In this document: piece by piece, positions 1 to 14,273 of the stretch
Numbering within the stretch: position 1 is the first letter of the stretch
Layout: the number at the start of each line of letters is the position of its first letter
Source of the DNA: Eledone cirrhosa
Lineage: Eukaryota; Mollusca; Cephalopoda; Octopoda; Eledonidae
Length of the DNA stretch: 64,000 nucleotides
Reading direction: 5' to 3'
Assembly (NCBI GenBank): GCA_964016885.1
Contig: OZ024743.1
Coordinates: 174,763,706 to 174,827,705 of the forward strand
Translations under genes and position numbers: made by a program
Notes under the pieces: generated by a model
Told to the model about the DNA's origin: nothing
The model's input: only the letters and a program-made list of their open reading frames with translations
Databases searched by the model: none

Positions 1-1431
1 TGTTATATAGGATGTAGGTAGTCTTTGATATACTGTACCTGTTACATAGGATGTAGGTAGTCTTTGATATACTGTACCTGTTACATAGGATGTAGGTAGT
101 CTTTCATATACTGTACCTGTTATATAGGATGTAGGTAGTCTTTGATATACTGTACCTGTTATATCGGATGTAGGTAGTCTTTGATATACTGTACCTATTA
201 TATAGGATGTAGGTAGTCTTTGATATACTGTACCTGTTATATAGGATGTAGGTAGTCTTTGATATACTGTACCTGTTATACAGGATGTAGGTAGTCTTTG
301 ATATACTGTACCGGTTATATAGGATGTAGGTAGTCTTTGATATACTGTACCTGTTATATAGGATGTAGGTAGTCTTTGAAATACTGTACCTATTATATGA
401 GATGTAGGAAGTCTTTCATATACTGTACCTGTTATATAGGATGTAGGTAGTCTTTGATATACTGTACCTGTTATATAGGATGTAGGTAGTCTTTGATACA
501 CTGTACCTGTTAAATAGGATGTAGGTAGTCTTTGATATACTGTACCTGTTATATAGGATGTTGGTAGTCTTTGATATACTGTACCTGTTATATAGGATGT
601 AGGTAGTCTTTGATATACCGTACCTGTTATATAGGATATAGGTAGTCTTTGATATACTGTACCTGTTATATAGGATGTAGGTAGTGTTTGATATACTGTA
701 CCTGTTACATAGGATGTAGGTAGTCTTTGATATACTGTACCTGTTATACAGGATGTATGTAGTCTTTGGTATACTGTACCTGTTACATAGGATGTAGGTA
801 GTCTTTGATATACTTTACCTGTTATATAGGATGTAGGTAGTCTTTGATATACTGTACATGTTATATAGGATGTAGGTAGTCTTTGATATACTGTACCTGT
901 TACATAGGATGTAGGTAGTCTTTGATATACTGTACCTGTTACATAGGATGTAGGTAGTCTTTCATATACTGTACCTGTTATATAGGATGTAGGTAGTCTT
1001 TGATATACTGTACCTGTTATATAGGATGTAGGTAGTCTTTGATATACTGTACCTGCTATATAGGATGTAGGTAGTCTTTGATATACTGTACATGTTATAT
1101 AGGATGTAGGTAGTCTTTGATATACTGTACCTGTTATATAGGATGTAGGTAGTCTTTGATATACTGTACCTGTTATATAGGATGTAGGTAGTCTTTGATA
1201 TACTGTACCTGTTATATAGGATGTAGGTAGTGTTTGATATACTCTACATGTTATATAGGATGTAGGTAGTCTTTGATATACTGTACCTGTTACATAGGAT
1301 GTAGGTAGTCTTTGATATACTGTACCTGTTACATAGGATGTAGGTAGTCTTTCATATACTGTACCTGTTATATAGGATGTAGGTAGTCTTTGATATACTG
1401 TACCTGTTATATAGGATGTAGGTAGTCTTTG
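1..1431 (+). repeat. Block copy 1, offset 4,208 bp
   Basis: Matches about 4,209-5,639 at a constant offset of 4,208 bp (108 monomers, one of them 35 bp). Shared rare variants include TATCGG at 163/4371, TTAAATAGG near 511/4719, TACAGGATGTATG near 748/4956, CTGCTAT at 1053/5261 and CTCTACATG at 1242/5450. Private differences include CCGGTT near 312 and ATACCGTACC near 617 in this copy, and GTAATCTTTG near 4,431 in the other. The match starts at or before the left window edge. Confidence 0.88.
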
Positions 1432-2553
1432 ATATACTGTACCTATTATATAGGATGTAGGTAGTCTTTGATATACTGTACCTGTTATATAGGATGTAGG
1501 TAGTCTTTGATATACTGTACCTGTTATATAGGATGTAGGTAGTCTTTGATATACTGTACCTGTTATATAGGATGTAGGTAGTCTTTGATATACTGTACCT
1601 ATTATATAGGATGTAGGTAGTCTTTGATATACTGTACCTGTTATATAGGATGTAGGTAGTCTTTGATATACTGTACCTGTTATATAGGATGTAGGTAGTC
1701 TTTGATATACTGTACCTGTTATATAGGATGTAGGTAGTGTTTGATATACTGTACCTGTTATATAGGATGTAGGTAGTCTTTGATATACTGTACCTGTTAT
1801 ATGAGATATAGGAAGTCTTTGATATACTGTACCTGTTATATAGGATGTCGGTAGTCTTTGATATACTGTACCTGTTATATGAAATGTAGGAAGTCTTTGA
1901 TATACTGTACCTGTTATATAGGATGTAATTAGTCTTTGATATACTGTACCTGTTATATAGGATGTCGGTAGTCTTTGATATACTGTACCTGTTATATAGG
2001 ATGTAGGTAGTCTTTGATATACTGTACCTGTTATATAGGATGTAGGTAGTCTTTGATATACTGTACCTGTTATATAGGATGTAGGTAGTCTTTGATATAC
2101 TGTACTTGTTATATAGGATGTAGGTAGTCTTTGATATACTATACCTGTTATATAGGATGTAGTCTTTGATATACTGTACCTGTTATATAGGATGTAGGTA
2201 GTCTTTGATATACTGTACCTGTTATATGAGATGTAGGAAGTCTTTGATATACTGTACTTGTTATATAGGATGTAGGTAGTGTTTGATATACTGTACCTGT
2301 TATATAGGATGTAGGTAGTCTTTGATATACTGTACCTGTTATATAGGATGTAGGTAGTCTTTGATATACTGTACCTGTTATATAGGATGTAGGTAGTCTT
2401 TGATATACTGTACCTGTTATATAGGATGTAGGTAGTCTTTGATATACTGTACCTGTTATATAGGATGTAGGTAGTGTTTGATATACTGTACCTGTTATAT
2501 AGGATGTAGGTAGTCTTTGATATACTTTACCTGTTATATAGGATGTAGGTAGT
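1093..2553 (+). repeat. Block, offset 9,422 bp to 10,515-11,975
   Basis: Matches 10,515-11,975 at a constant 9,422 bp (242 monomers with four 35-bp units between). Shared landmarks are CTCTACATG at 1242/10664, ACCTATT at 1441/10863 and 1597/11019, a GTGTTTG monomer at 1737/11159, the GTAATTAG cassette at 1925/11347, and the 35-bp monomer at 2146/11568. Confidence 0.88.
1740..2553 (+). repeat. Cassette block, offset 4,520 bp to 6,260-7,073
   Basis: Contains a GTAATTAG cassette, a 35-bp monomer, an ACTTGTT monomer and a CTTTACC monomer. It matches 6,260-7,073 at a constant 4,520 bp. The copies part at about 2,554 (GTGTTTG) versus 7,074 (GTCTTTG). Confidence 0.87.
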
Positions 2554-2671
2554 GTTTGATATACTGTACCTGTTATATAGGATGTAGGTAGTCTTTGATA
2601 TACTTTACCTGTTATATAGGATGTAGGTAGTCTTTGATATACTGTACCTGTTATATAGGATGTAGGTAGTC

Positions 2672-4153
2672 TTTGATATACTGTACCTGTTATATAGGAT
2701 GTAGGTAGTCTTTGATATACTGTACCTGTTATATAGGATGTAGGTAGTCTTTGATATACTGTACCTGTTATATAGGATGTAGGTAGTGTTTGATATACTG
2801 TACCTGTTATATAGGATGTAGGTAGTCTTTGATATACTTTACCTGTTATATAGGATGTAGGTAGTCTTTGATATACTGTACCTGTTATATAGGATGTAGG
2901 TAGTCTTTGATATACTGTACCTGTTATATAGGATGTAGGTAGTCTTTGATATACTGTACCTGTTATATAGGATGTAGGTAGTGTTTGATATACTGTACCT
3001 GTTATATAGGATGTAGGTAGTCTTTGATATACTGTACCTGTTATATGAGATGTAGGAAGTCTTTGATATACTCTACCTGTTATATGAGATGTAGGAAGTC
3101 TTTGATATGCTGTACCTGTTATATAGGATGTAGGTAGTCTTTGATATACTGTACCTGTTATATAGGATGTAGGTAGTCTTTGATATACTGTACCTGTTAT
3201 ATAGGATGTAGGTAGTCTTTGATATACTGTACCTGTTATATAGGATGTAGGTAGTCTTTGATATACTGTACCTGTTATATAGGATGTAGGTAGTCTTTGA
3301 TATACTGTACCTGTTATATAGGATGTAGGTAGTCTTTGATATACTGTACCTGTTACAGAGGATGTAGGTAGTCTTTGATATACTGTACCTGTTATATAGG
3401 ATGTAGGTAGTCTTTGATATACTGTACCTGTTATATAGGATGTAGGTAGTCTTTGATATACTGTACCTGTTATATAGGATGTAGGTAGTCTTTGATATAC
3501 TGTACCTGTTATATAGGATGTAGGTAGTCTTTGATATACTGTACCTGTTATATAGGATGTAGGTAGTCTTTGATATACTGTACCTGTTATATAGGATGTA
3601 GGTAGTCTTTGATATACTGTACCTGTTATATAGGATGTAGGTAGTCTTTGATATACTGTACCTGTTATATAGGATGTAGGTAGTCTTTGATATACTGTAC
3701 CTGTTATATAGGATGTAGGTAGTCTTTGATATACTGTACCTGTTATATAGGATGTAGGTAGTCTTTGATATACTGTACATGTTATATAGGATGTAGGTAG
3801 CCTTTGATATACTGTACCTGTTACATAGGATGTAGGTAGTCTTTGATATACTGTACCTGTTACATAGGATGTAGGTAGTCTTTCATATACTGTACCTGTT
3901 ATATAGGATGTAGGTAGTCTTTGATATACTGTACCTGTTATATCGGATGTAGGTAGTCTTTGATATACTGTACCTATTATATAGGATGTAGGTAGTCTTT
4001 GATATACTGTACCTGTTATATAGGATGTAGGTAGTCTTTGATATACTGTACCTGTTATATAGGATGTAGGTAGTCTTTGATATACTGTACCTGTTATATA
4101 GGATGTAGGTAGTCTTTGATATACTGTACCTGTTATATAGGATGTAGGTAGTC
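2672..4153 (+). repeat. Block, offset 10,120 bp to 12,792-14,273
   Basis: Matches 12,792-14,273 at 10,120 bp. Shared rare variants include TATGCTG at 3109/13229, TTACAGAGG near 3354/13474, GTAGCCTTTG at 3801/13921 and TATCGG at 3942/14062. Just upstream, the 35-bp monomers at 2,146 and 12,656 differ by 10,510 bp. The left copy therefore has exactly ten extra monomers (390 bp), in the region of repeated CTTTACC units at 2,527-2,840. Confidence 0.86.
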
Positions 4154-4208
4154 TTTGATATACTGTACCTGTTATATAGGATGTAGGTAGTCTTTGATAT
4201 ACTGTACA

Positions 4209-5639
4209 TGTTATATAGGATGTAGGTAGTCTTTGATATACTGTACCTGTTACATAGGATGTAGGTAGTCTTTGATATACTGTACCTGTTACATAGGATG
4301 TAGGTAGTCTTTCATATACTGTACCTGTTATATAGGATGTAGGTAGTCTTTGATATACTGTACCTGTTATATCGGATGTAGGTAGTCTTTGATATACTGT
4401 ACCTATTATATAGGATGTAGGTAATCTTTGATATACTGTACCTGTTATATAGGATGTAGGTAGTCTTTGATATACTGTACCTGTTATATAGGATGTAGGT
4501 AGTCTTTGATATACTGTACCTGTTATATAGGATGTAGGTAGTCTTTGATATACTGTACCTGTTATATAGGATGTAGGTAGTCTTTGAAATACTGTACCTA
4601 TTATATGAGATGTAGGAAGTCTTTCATATACTGTACCTGTTATATAGGATGTAGGTAGTCTTTGATATACTGTACCTGTTATATAGGATGTAGGTAGTCT
4701 TTGATACACTGTACCTGTTAAATAGGATGTAGGTAGTCTTTGATATACTGTACCTGTTATATAGGATGTTGGTAGTCTTTGATATACTGTACCTGTTATA
4801 TAGGATGTAGGTAGTCTTTGATATACTGTACCTGTTATATAGGATATAGGTAGTCTTTGATATACTGTACCTGTTATATAGGATGTAGGTAGTGTTTGAT
4901 ATACTGTACCTGTTACATAGGATGTAGGTAGTCTTTGATATACTGTACCTGTTATACAGGATGTATGTAGTCTTTGGTATACTGTACCTGTTACATAGGA
5001 TGTAGGTAGTCTTTGATATACTTTACCTGTTATATAGGATGTAGGTAGTCTTTGATATACTGTACATGTTATATAGGATGTAGGTAGTCTTTGATATACT
5101 GTACCTGTTACATAGGATGTAGGTAGTCTTTGATATACTGTACCTGTTACATAGGATGTAGGTAGTCTTTCATATACTGTACCTGTTATATAGGATGTAG
5201 GTAGTCTTTGATATACTGTACCTGTTATATAGGATGTAGGTAGTCTTTGATATACTGTACCTGCTATATAGGATGTAGGTAGTCTTTGATATACTGTACA
5301 TGTTATATAGGATGTAGGTAGTCTTTGATATACTGTACCTGTTATATAGGATGTAGGTAGTCTTTGATATACTGTACCTGTTATATAGGATGTAGGTAGT
5401 CTTTGATATACTGTACCTGTTATATAGGATGTAGGTAGTGTTTGATATACTCTACATGTTATATAGGATGTAGGTAGTCTTTGATATACTGTACCTGTTA
5501 CATAGGATGTAGGTAGTCTTTGATATACTGTACCTGTTACATAGGATGTAGGTAGTCTTTCATATACTGTACCTGTTATATAGGATGTAGGTAGTCTTTG
5601 ATATACTGTACCTGTTATATAGGATGTAGGTAGTCTTTG
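4209..5639 (+). repeat. Block copy 2, offset 4,208 bp
   Basis: Second copy of the block at 1-1,431. It is itself partly repeated: TATCGG occurs at both 3,942 and 4,371 (429 bp, exactly 11 monomers), and its right half is duplicated again with offset 936. Confidence 0.88.
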
Positions 5640-6322
5640 ATACACTGTACCTGTTAAATAGGATGTAGGTAGTCTTTGATATACTGTACCTGTTATATAG
5701 GATGTTGGTAGTCTTTGATATACTGTACCTGTTATATAGGATGTAGGTAGTCTTTGATATACTGTACCTGTTATATAGGATATAGGTAGTCTTTGATATA
5801 CTGTACCTGTTATATAGGATGTAGGTAGTGTTTGATATACTGTACCTGTTACATAGGATGTAGGTAGTCTTTGATATACTGTACCTGTTATACAGGATGT
5901 ATGTAGTCTTTGGTATACTGTACCTGTTACATAGGATGTAGGTAGTCTTTGATATACTTTACCTGTTATATAGGATGTAGGTAGTCTTTGATATACTGTA
6001 CATGTTATATAGGATGTAGGTAGTCTTTGATATACTGTACCTGTTACATAGGATGTAGGTAGTCTTTGATATACTGTACCTGTTACATAGGATGTAGGTA
6101 GTCTTTCATATACTGTACCTGTTATATAGGATGTAGGTAGTCTTTGATATACTGTACCTGTTATATAGGATGTAGGTAGTCTTTGATATACTGTACCTGC
6201 TATATAGGATGTAGGTAGTCTTTGATATACTGTACATGTTATATAGGATGTAGGTAGTCTTTGATATACTGTACCTGTTATATAGGATGTAGGTAGTCTT
6301 TGATATACTGTACCTGTTATAT
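4617..6322 (+). repeat. Tandem duplication, 936 bp (24 monomers)
   Basis: Bases 4,617-5,386 match 5,553-6,322 at an offset of exactly 936 bp. Shared rare variants in order are TTTCATA, GATACACTG, TTAAATAGG, GATGTTGG, GATATAGG, a GTGTTTG monomer, TACAGGATGTATG with TTTGGTATAC, CTTTACC, GTACATG and CTGCTAT. The match ends where the second copy enters a GTAATTAG cassette (TATGAGATATAGG at 6,321) while the first continues in consensus. Confidence 0.88.
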
Positions 6323-7073
6323 GAGATATAGGAAGTCTTTGATATACTGTACCTGTTATATAGGATGTCGGTAGTCTTTGATATACTGTACCTGTTATAT
6401 GAAATGTAGGAAGTCTTTGATATACTGTACCTGTTATATAGGATGTAATTAGTCTTTGATATACTGTACCTGTTATATAGGATGTCGGTAGTCTTTGATA
6501 TACTGTACCTGTTATATAGGATGTAGGTAGTCTTTGATATACTGTACCTGTTATATAGGATGTAGGTAGTCTTTGATATACTGTACCTGTTATATAGGAT
6601 GTAGGTAGTCTTTGATATACTGTACTTGTTATATAGGATGTAGGTAGTCTTTGATATACTATACCTGTTATATAGGATGTAGTCTTTGATATACTGTACC
6701 TGTTATATAGGATGTAGGTAGTCTTTGATATACTGTACCTGTTATATGAGATGTAGGAAGTCTTTGATATACTGTACTTGTTATATAGGATGTAGGTAGT
6801 GTTTGATATACTGTACCTGTTATATAGGATGTAGGTAGTCTTTGATATACTGTACCTGTTATATAGGATGTAGGTAGTCTTTGATATACTGTACCTGTTA
6901 TATAGGATGTAGGTAGTCTTTGATATACTGTACCTGTTATATAGGATGTAGGTAGTCTTTGATATACTGTACCTGTTATATAGGATGTAGGTAGTGTTTG
7001 ATATACTGTACCTGTTATATAGGATGTAGGTAGTCTTTGATATACTTTACCTGTTATATAGGATGTAGGTAGT
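6260..7073 (+). repeat. Cassette block, second copy
   Basis: Counterpart of 1,740-2,553. The next bases, 7,074-8,110, are the same monomers with 35-bp copies at 7,754 and otherwise mostly near-consensus units, including TTTTATAGG near 7,210 and GGTTGTCTTTG near 7,343, which look private. Confidence 0.85.
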
Positions 7074-8114
7074 CTTTGATATACTGTACCTGTTATATAG
7101 GATGTAGGTAGTCTTTGATATACTGTACCTGTTATATAGGATGTAGGTAGTCTTTGATATACTGTACCTGTTATATAGGATGTAGGTAGTCTTTGATATA
7201 CTGTACCTGTTTTATAGGATGTAGGTAGTCTTTGATATACTGTACCTGTTATATGAGATGTAGGAAGTCTTTGATATACTCTACCTGTTATATGAGATGT
7301 AGGAAGTCTTTGATATGCTGTACCTGTTATATAGGATGTAGGTTGTCTTTGATATACTGTACCTGTTATATAGGATGTAGGTAGTCTTTGATATACTGTA
7401 CCTGTTATATAGGATGTAGGTAGTCTTTGATATACTGTACCTGTTATATAGGATGTAGGTAGTCTTTGATATACTGTACCTGTTATATAGAATGTAGGTA
7501 GTCTTTGATATACTGTACCTGTTATATAGGATGTAGGTAGTCTTTGATATACTGTACCTGTTACAGAGGATGTAGGTAGTCTTTGATATACTGTACCTGT
7601 TATATAGGATGTAGGTAGTCTTTGATATACTGTACCTGTTATATAGGATGTAGGTAGTCTTTGATATACTGTACCTGTTATATAGGATGTAGGTAGTCTT
7701 TGATATACTGTACCTGTTATATAGGATGTAGGTAGTCTTTGATATACTATACCTGTTATATAGGATGTAGTCTTTGATATACTGTACCTGTTATATAGGA
7801 TGTAGGTAGTCTTTGATATACTGTACCTGTTATATGAGATGTAGGAAGTCTTTGATATACTGTACTTGTTATATAGGATGTAGGTAGTGTTTGATATACT
7901 GTACCTGTTATATAGGATGTAGGTAGTCTTTGATATACTGTACCTGTTATATAGGATGTAGGTAGTCTTTGATATACTGTACCTGTTATATAGGATGTAG
8001 GTAGTGTTTGATATACTGTACCTGTTATATAGGATGTAGGTAGTCTTTGATATACTTTACCTGTTATATAGGATGTAGGTAGTCTTTGATATACTGTACC
8101 TGTTATATAGGATA

Positions 8115-10602
8115 TAGGTAGTCTTTGATATACTGTACCTGTTATATCGGATGTAGGTAGTCTTTGATATACTGTACCTATTATATAGGATGTAGGTAGT
8201 CTTTGATATACTGTACCTGTTATATAGGATGTAGGTAGTCTTTGATATACTGTACCTGTTATATAGGATGTAGGTAGTCTTTGATATACTGTACCTGTTA
8301 TATAGGATGTAGGTAGTCTTTGATATACTGTACCTGTTATATAGGATGTAGGTAGTCTTTGAAATACTGTACCTATTATATGAGATGTAGGAAGTCTTTC
8401 ATATACTGTACCTGTTATATAGGATGTAGGTAGTCTTTGATATACTGTACCTGTTATATAGGATGTAGGTAGTCTTTGATACACTGTACCTGTTAAATAG
8501 GATGTAGGTAGTCTTTGATATACTGTACCTGTTATATAGGATGTTGGTAGTCTTTGATATACTGTACCTGTTATATAGGATGTAGGTAGTCTTTGATATA
8601 CTGTACCTGTTATATAGGATATAGGTAGTCTTTGATATACTGTACCTGTTATATAGGATGTAGGTAGTGTTTGATATACTGTACCTGTTACATAGGATGT
8701 AGGTAGTCTTTGATATACTGTACCTGTTATACAGGATGTATGTAGTCTTTGGTATACTGTACCTGTTACATAGGATGTAGGTAGTCTTTGATATACTGTA
8801 CCTGTTATATAGGATGTAGGTAGTCTTTGATATACTGTACCTGTTATATAGGATGTAGGTAGTCTTTGATATACTGTACCTGTTATATAGGATGTAGGTA
8901 GTCTTTGATATACTGTAGCTGTTATATAGGATATAGGTAGTCTTTGATATACTGTACCTGTTATATAGGATGTAGGTAGTCTTTGATATACTGTACCTGT
9001 TATATAGGATGTAGGTAGTCTTTGATATACTGTACCTGTTATATAGGATGTAGGTAGTCTTTGATATACTGTACCTGTTATATAGGATGTAGGTAGTCTT
9101 TGATATACTGTACCTGTTATATAGGATGTAGGTAGTCTTTGATATATTGTACCTATTATATGAGATGTAGGAAGTTTTTGATATACTGTACCTGTTATAT
9201 AGGATGTAGGTAGTCTTTGATATACTGTACCTGTTATATAGGATGTAGGTAGTCTTTGATATACTATACCTGTTATATAGGATGTAGTCTTTGATATACT
9301 GTACCTGTTATATAGGATGTAGGTAGTCTTTGATATACTGTACCTGTTATATGAGATGTAGGAAGTCTTTGATATACTGTACTTGTTATATAGGATGTAG
9401 GTAGTCCTTGATATACTGTACCTGTTATATAGGATGTAGGTAGTCTTTGATATACTATACCTCTTATATAGGATGTAGGTAGTCTTTGATATACTGTACC
9501 TGTTATATAGGATGTAGGTAGTCTTTGATATACTGTACCTGTTATATAGGATGTAGGTAGTCTTTGATATACTGTACCTCTTATATAGGATGTAGGTAGT
9601 CTTTGATATACTGTACCTGTTATATAGGATGTAGGTAGTCTTTGATATACTGTACCTGTTATATAGGATGTCGGTAGTCTTTGATATACTGTACCTGTTA
9701 TATGACATGTAGGAAGTCTTTGATATACTGTACCTGTTATATGACATGTAGGAAGTCTTTGATATACTGTACCTTTTATATAGGATGTAGGTAGTCTTTG
9801 ATATACTGTACCTGTTATATAGGATGTAGGTAGTCTTTGATATACTGTACCTGTTATATAGGATGTAGGTAGTGTTTGATATACTGTACCTGTTACATAG
9901 GATGTATGTAGTCTTTGATATACTGTACCTGTTACATAGGTTGTAGGTAGTCTTTGATATACTGTACCTGTTATATAGGATGTAGGTAGTCTTTGATATA
10001 CTGTACCTGTTATATAGGATGTAGGTAGTCTTTGATATAATGTACCTGTTATATAGGATGTAGATAGTCTTTGATATACTGTACCTGTTATATAGGATGT
10101 AGGTAGTCTTTGATATACTGTACCTGTTATATAGGATGTCGGTAGTCTTTGATATACTGTACCTGTTATATAGGATGTAGGTAGTCTTTGCTATACTCTA
10201 CCTGTTATATATGATGTAGGTAGTCTTTGATATACTGTACCTGTTATATAGGATGTATGTAGTCTTTGATATACTGTACCTGTTATATAGGATGTAGGTA
10301 GTCTTTGATATACTGTACCTGTTATATAGGATGTAGGTAGTCTTTGATATACTGTACCTGTTATATAGGATGTCGGTAGTCTTTGATATACTGTACCTGT
10401 TATATAGGGTGTAGGTAGTCATTGATATACTGTACCTGTTATATATGATGTAGGTAGTCTTTGATATACTGTACCTGTTATATAGGATGTAGGTAGTCTT
10501 TGATATACTGTACCTGTTATATAGGATGTAGGTAGTCTTTGATATACTGTACCTGTTATATAGGATGTAGGTAGTCTTTGATATACTGTACCTGTTATAT
10601 AG
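8115..10602 (+). repeat. 2.49-kb block, offset 5,916 bp
   Basis: Matches 14,031-16,518 at a constant 5,916 bp (152 monomers, three of them 35 bp). Landmarks in order are TATCGG, TTTGAAATAC, TTAAATAGG, GATGTTGG, GATATAGG, TACAGGATGTATG, GTAGCTG, TATATTGTACC, a 35-bp monomer, the TGACATG doublet, GCTATACTC and AGGGTGTAGGTAGTCATTG. Copies part near 10,603 (GGATG) versus 16,519 (GGTTG). Confidence 0.88.
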
Positions 10603-11975
10603 GATGTAGGTAGTCTTTGATATACTGTACCTGTTATATAGGATGTAGGTAGTGTTTGATATACTCTACATGTTATATAGGATGTAGGTAGTCTTTGATA
10701 TACTGTACCTGTTACATAGGATGTAGGTAGTCTTTGATATACTGTACCTGTTACATAGGATGTAGGTAGTCTTTCATATACTGTACCTGTTATATAGGAT
10801 GTAGGTAGTCTTTGATATACTGTACCTGTTATATAGGATGTAGGTAGTCTTTGATATACTGTACCTATTATATAGGATGTAGGTAGTCTTTGATATACTG
10901 TACCTGTTATATAGGATGTAGGTAGTCTTTGATATACTGTACCTGTTATATAGGATGTAGGTAGTCTTTGATATACTGTACCTGTTATATAGGATGTAGG
11001 TAGTCTTTGATATACTGTACCTATTATATAGGATGTAGGTAGTCTTTGATATACTGTACCTGTTATATAGGATGTAGGTAGTCTTTGATATACTGTACCT
11101 GTTATATAGGATGTAGGTAGTCTTTGATATACTGTACCTGTTATATAGGATGTAGGTAGTGTTTGATATACTGTACCTGTTATATAGGATGTAGGTAGTC
11201 TTTGATATACTGTACCTGTTATATGAGATATAGGAAGTCTTTGATATACTGTACCTGTTATATAGGATGTCGGTAGTCTTTGATATACTGTACCTGTTAT
11301 ATGAAATGTAGGAAGTCTTTGATATACTGTACCTGTTATATAGGATGTAATTAGTCTTTGATATACTGTACCTGTTATATAGGATGTCGGTAGTCTTTGA
11401 TATACTGTACCTGTTATATAGGATGTAGGTAGTCTTTGATATACTGTACCTGTTATATAGGATGTAGGTAGTCTTTGATATACTGTACCTGTTATATAGG
11501 ATGTAGGTAGTCTTTGATATACTGTACTTGTTATATAGGATGTAGGTAGTCTTTGATATACTATACCTGTTATATAGGATGTAGTCTTTGATATACTGTA
11601 CCTGTTATATAGGATGTAGGTAGTCTTTGATATACTGTACCTGTTATATGAGATGTAGGAAGTCTTTGATATACTGTACTTGTTATATAGGATGTAGGTA
11701 GTGTTTGATATACTGTACCTGTTATATAGGATGTAGGTAGTCTTTGATATACTGTACCTGTTATATAGGATGTAGGTAGTCTTTGATATACTGTACCTGT
11801 TATATAGGATGTAGGTAGTCTTTGATATACTGTACCTGTTATATAGGATGTAGGTAGTCTTTGATATACTGTACCTGTTATATAGGATGTAGGTAGTGTT
11901 TGATATACTGTACCTGTTATATAGGATGTAGGTAGTCTTTGATATACTTTACCTGTTATATAGGATGTAGGTAGT
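10515..11975 (+). repeat. Block, offset 9,422 bp, second copy
   Basis: Counterpart of 1,093-2,553. Related versions with small whole-monomer length changes occur near 43.86-45.2 kb and 52.93-54.2 kb. They start at CTCTACATG (43,863 and 52,934). Confidence 0.86.
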
Positions 11976-12791
11976 CTTTGATATACTGTACCTGTTATAT
12001 AGGATGTAGGTAGTCTTTGATATACTGTACCTGTTATATAGGATGTAGGTAGTCTTTGATATACTGTACCTGTTATATAGGATGTAGGTAGTCTTTGATA
12101 TACTGTACCTGTTATATAGGATGTAGGTAGTCTTTGATATACTGTACCTGTTATATGAGATGTAGGAAGTCTTTGATATACTCTACCTGTTATATGAGAT
12201 GTAGGAAGTCTTTGATATGCTGTACCTGTTATATAGGATGTAGGTAGTCTTTGATATACTGTACCTGTTATATAGGATGTAGGTAGTCTTTGATATACTG
12301 TACCTGTTATATAGGATGTAGGTAGTCTTTGATATACTGTACCTGTTATATAGGATGTAGGTAGTCTTTGATATACTGTACCTGTTATATAGAATGTAGG
12401 TAGTCTTTGATATACTGTACCTGTTATATAGGATGTAGGTAGTCTTTGATATACTGTACCTGTTACAGAGGATGTAGGTAGTCTTTGATATACTGTACCT
12501 GTTATATAGGATGTAGGTAGTCTTTGATATACTGTACCTGTTATATAGGATGTAGGTAGTCTTTGATATACTGTACCTGTTATATAGGATGTAGGTAGTC
12601 TTTGATATACTGTACCTGTTATATAGGATGTAGGTAGTCTTTGATATACTATACCTGTTATATAGGATGTAGTCTTTGATATACTGTACCTGTTATATAG
12701 GATGTAGGTAGTCTTTGATATACTGTACCTGTTATATGAGATGTAGGAAGTCTTTGATATACTGTACTTGTTATATAGGATGTAGGTAGTG

Positions 12792-14273
12792 TTTGATATA
12801 CTGTACCTGTTATATAGGATGTAGGTAGTCTTTGATATACTGTACCTGTTATATAGGATGTAGGTAGTCTTTGATATACTGTACCTGTTATATAGGATGT
12901 AGGTAGTGTTTGATATACTGTACCTGTTATATAGGATGTAGGTAGTCTTTGATATACTTTACCTGTTATATAGGATGTAGGTAGTCTTTGATATACTGTA
13001 CCTGTTATATAGGATGTAGGTAGTCTTTGATATACTGTACCTGTTATATAGGATGTAGGTAGTCTTTGATATACTGTACCTGTTATATAGGATGTAGGTA
13101 GTGTTTGATATACTGTACCTGTTATATAGGATGTAGGTAGTCTTTGATATACTGTACCTGTTATATGAGATGTAGGAAGTCTTTGATATACTCTACCTGT
13201 TATATGAGATGTAGGAAGTCTTTGATATGCTGTACCTGTTATATAGGATGTAGGTAGTCTTTGATATACTGTACCTGTTATATAGGATGTAGGTAGTCTT
13301 TGATATACTGTACCTGTTATATAGGATGTAGGTAGTCTTTGATATACTGTACCTGTTATATAGGATGTAGGTAGTCTTTGATATACTGTACCTGTTATAT
13401 AGGATGTAGGTAGTCTTTGATATACTGTACCTGTTATATAGGATGTAGGTAGTCTTTGATATACTGTACCTGTTACAGAGGATGTAGGTAGTCTTTGATA
13501 TACTGTACCTGTTATATAGGATGTAGGTAGTCTTTGATATACTGTACCTGTTATATAGGATGTAGGTAGTCTTTGATATACTGTACCTGTTATATAGGAT
13601 GTAGGTAGTCTTTGATATACTGTACCTGTTATATAGGATGTAGGTAGTCTTTGATATACTGTACCTGTTATATAGGATGTAGGTAGTCTTTGATATACTG
13701 TACCTGTTATATAGGATGTAGGTAGTCTTTGATATACTGTACCTGTTATATAGGATGTAGGTAGTCTTTGATATACTGTACCTGTTATATAGGATGTAGG
13801 TAGTCTTTGATATACTGTACCTGTTATATAGGATGTAGGTAGTCTTTGATATACTGTACCTGTTATATAGGATGTAGGTAGTCTTTGATATACTGTACAT
13901 GTTATATAGGATGTAGGTAGCCTTTGATATACTGTACCTGTTACATAGGATGTAGGTAGTCTTTGATATACTGTACCTGTTACATAGGATGTAGGTAGTC
14001 TTTCATATACTGTACCTGTTATATAGGATGTAGGTAGTCTTTGATATACTGTACCTGTTATATCGGATGTAGGTAGTCTTTGATATACTGTACCTATTAT
14101 ATAGGATGTAGGTAGTCTTTGATATACTGTACCTGTTATATAGGATGTAGGTAGTCTTTGATATACTGTACCTGTTATATAGGATGTAGGTAGTCTTTGA
14201 TATACTGTACCTGTTATATAGGATGTAGGTAGTCTTTGATATACTGTACCTGTTATATAGGATGTAGGTAGTC
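12792..14273 (+). repeat. Block, offset 10,120 bp, second copy
   Basis: Counterpart of 2,672-4,153. A third relative begins near 56.05 kb (TATGCTG and TTACAGAGG present), but GTAGCCTTTG is absent there. Confidence 0.84.

Noticed and set aside
3073..3780. A 235-codon YSISKTTYILYNR frame, repeated at 13,193-13,900 and 56,048-56,755
   Set aside because: It is the other open minus-strand frame of the same monomers. Its conservation reflects duplication of the DNA block, and it overlaps the GTVYQRL frame.
2148..5645. A 1,165-codon minus-strand frame encoding 13-residue repeats (GTVYQRLPTSYIT), and similar frames at 12,658-15,663, 39,247-41,655, 46,403-49,693 and 55,435-58,686
   Set aside because: The repeat length is 13 codons with one stop triplet per unit on this strand, so long open frames are unavoidable. 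They end at 35-bp deletions or TTTCATA variants. Common variants change residues freely (I/V, Q/E, R/T), and a second frame is equally open. No promoter, leader or non-repeat domain is present.
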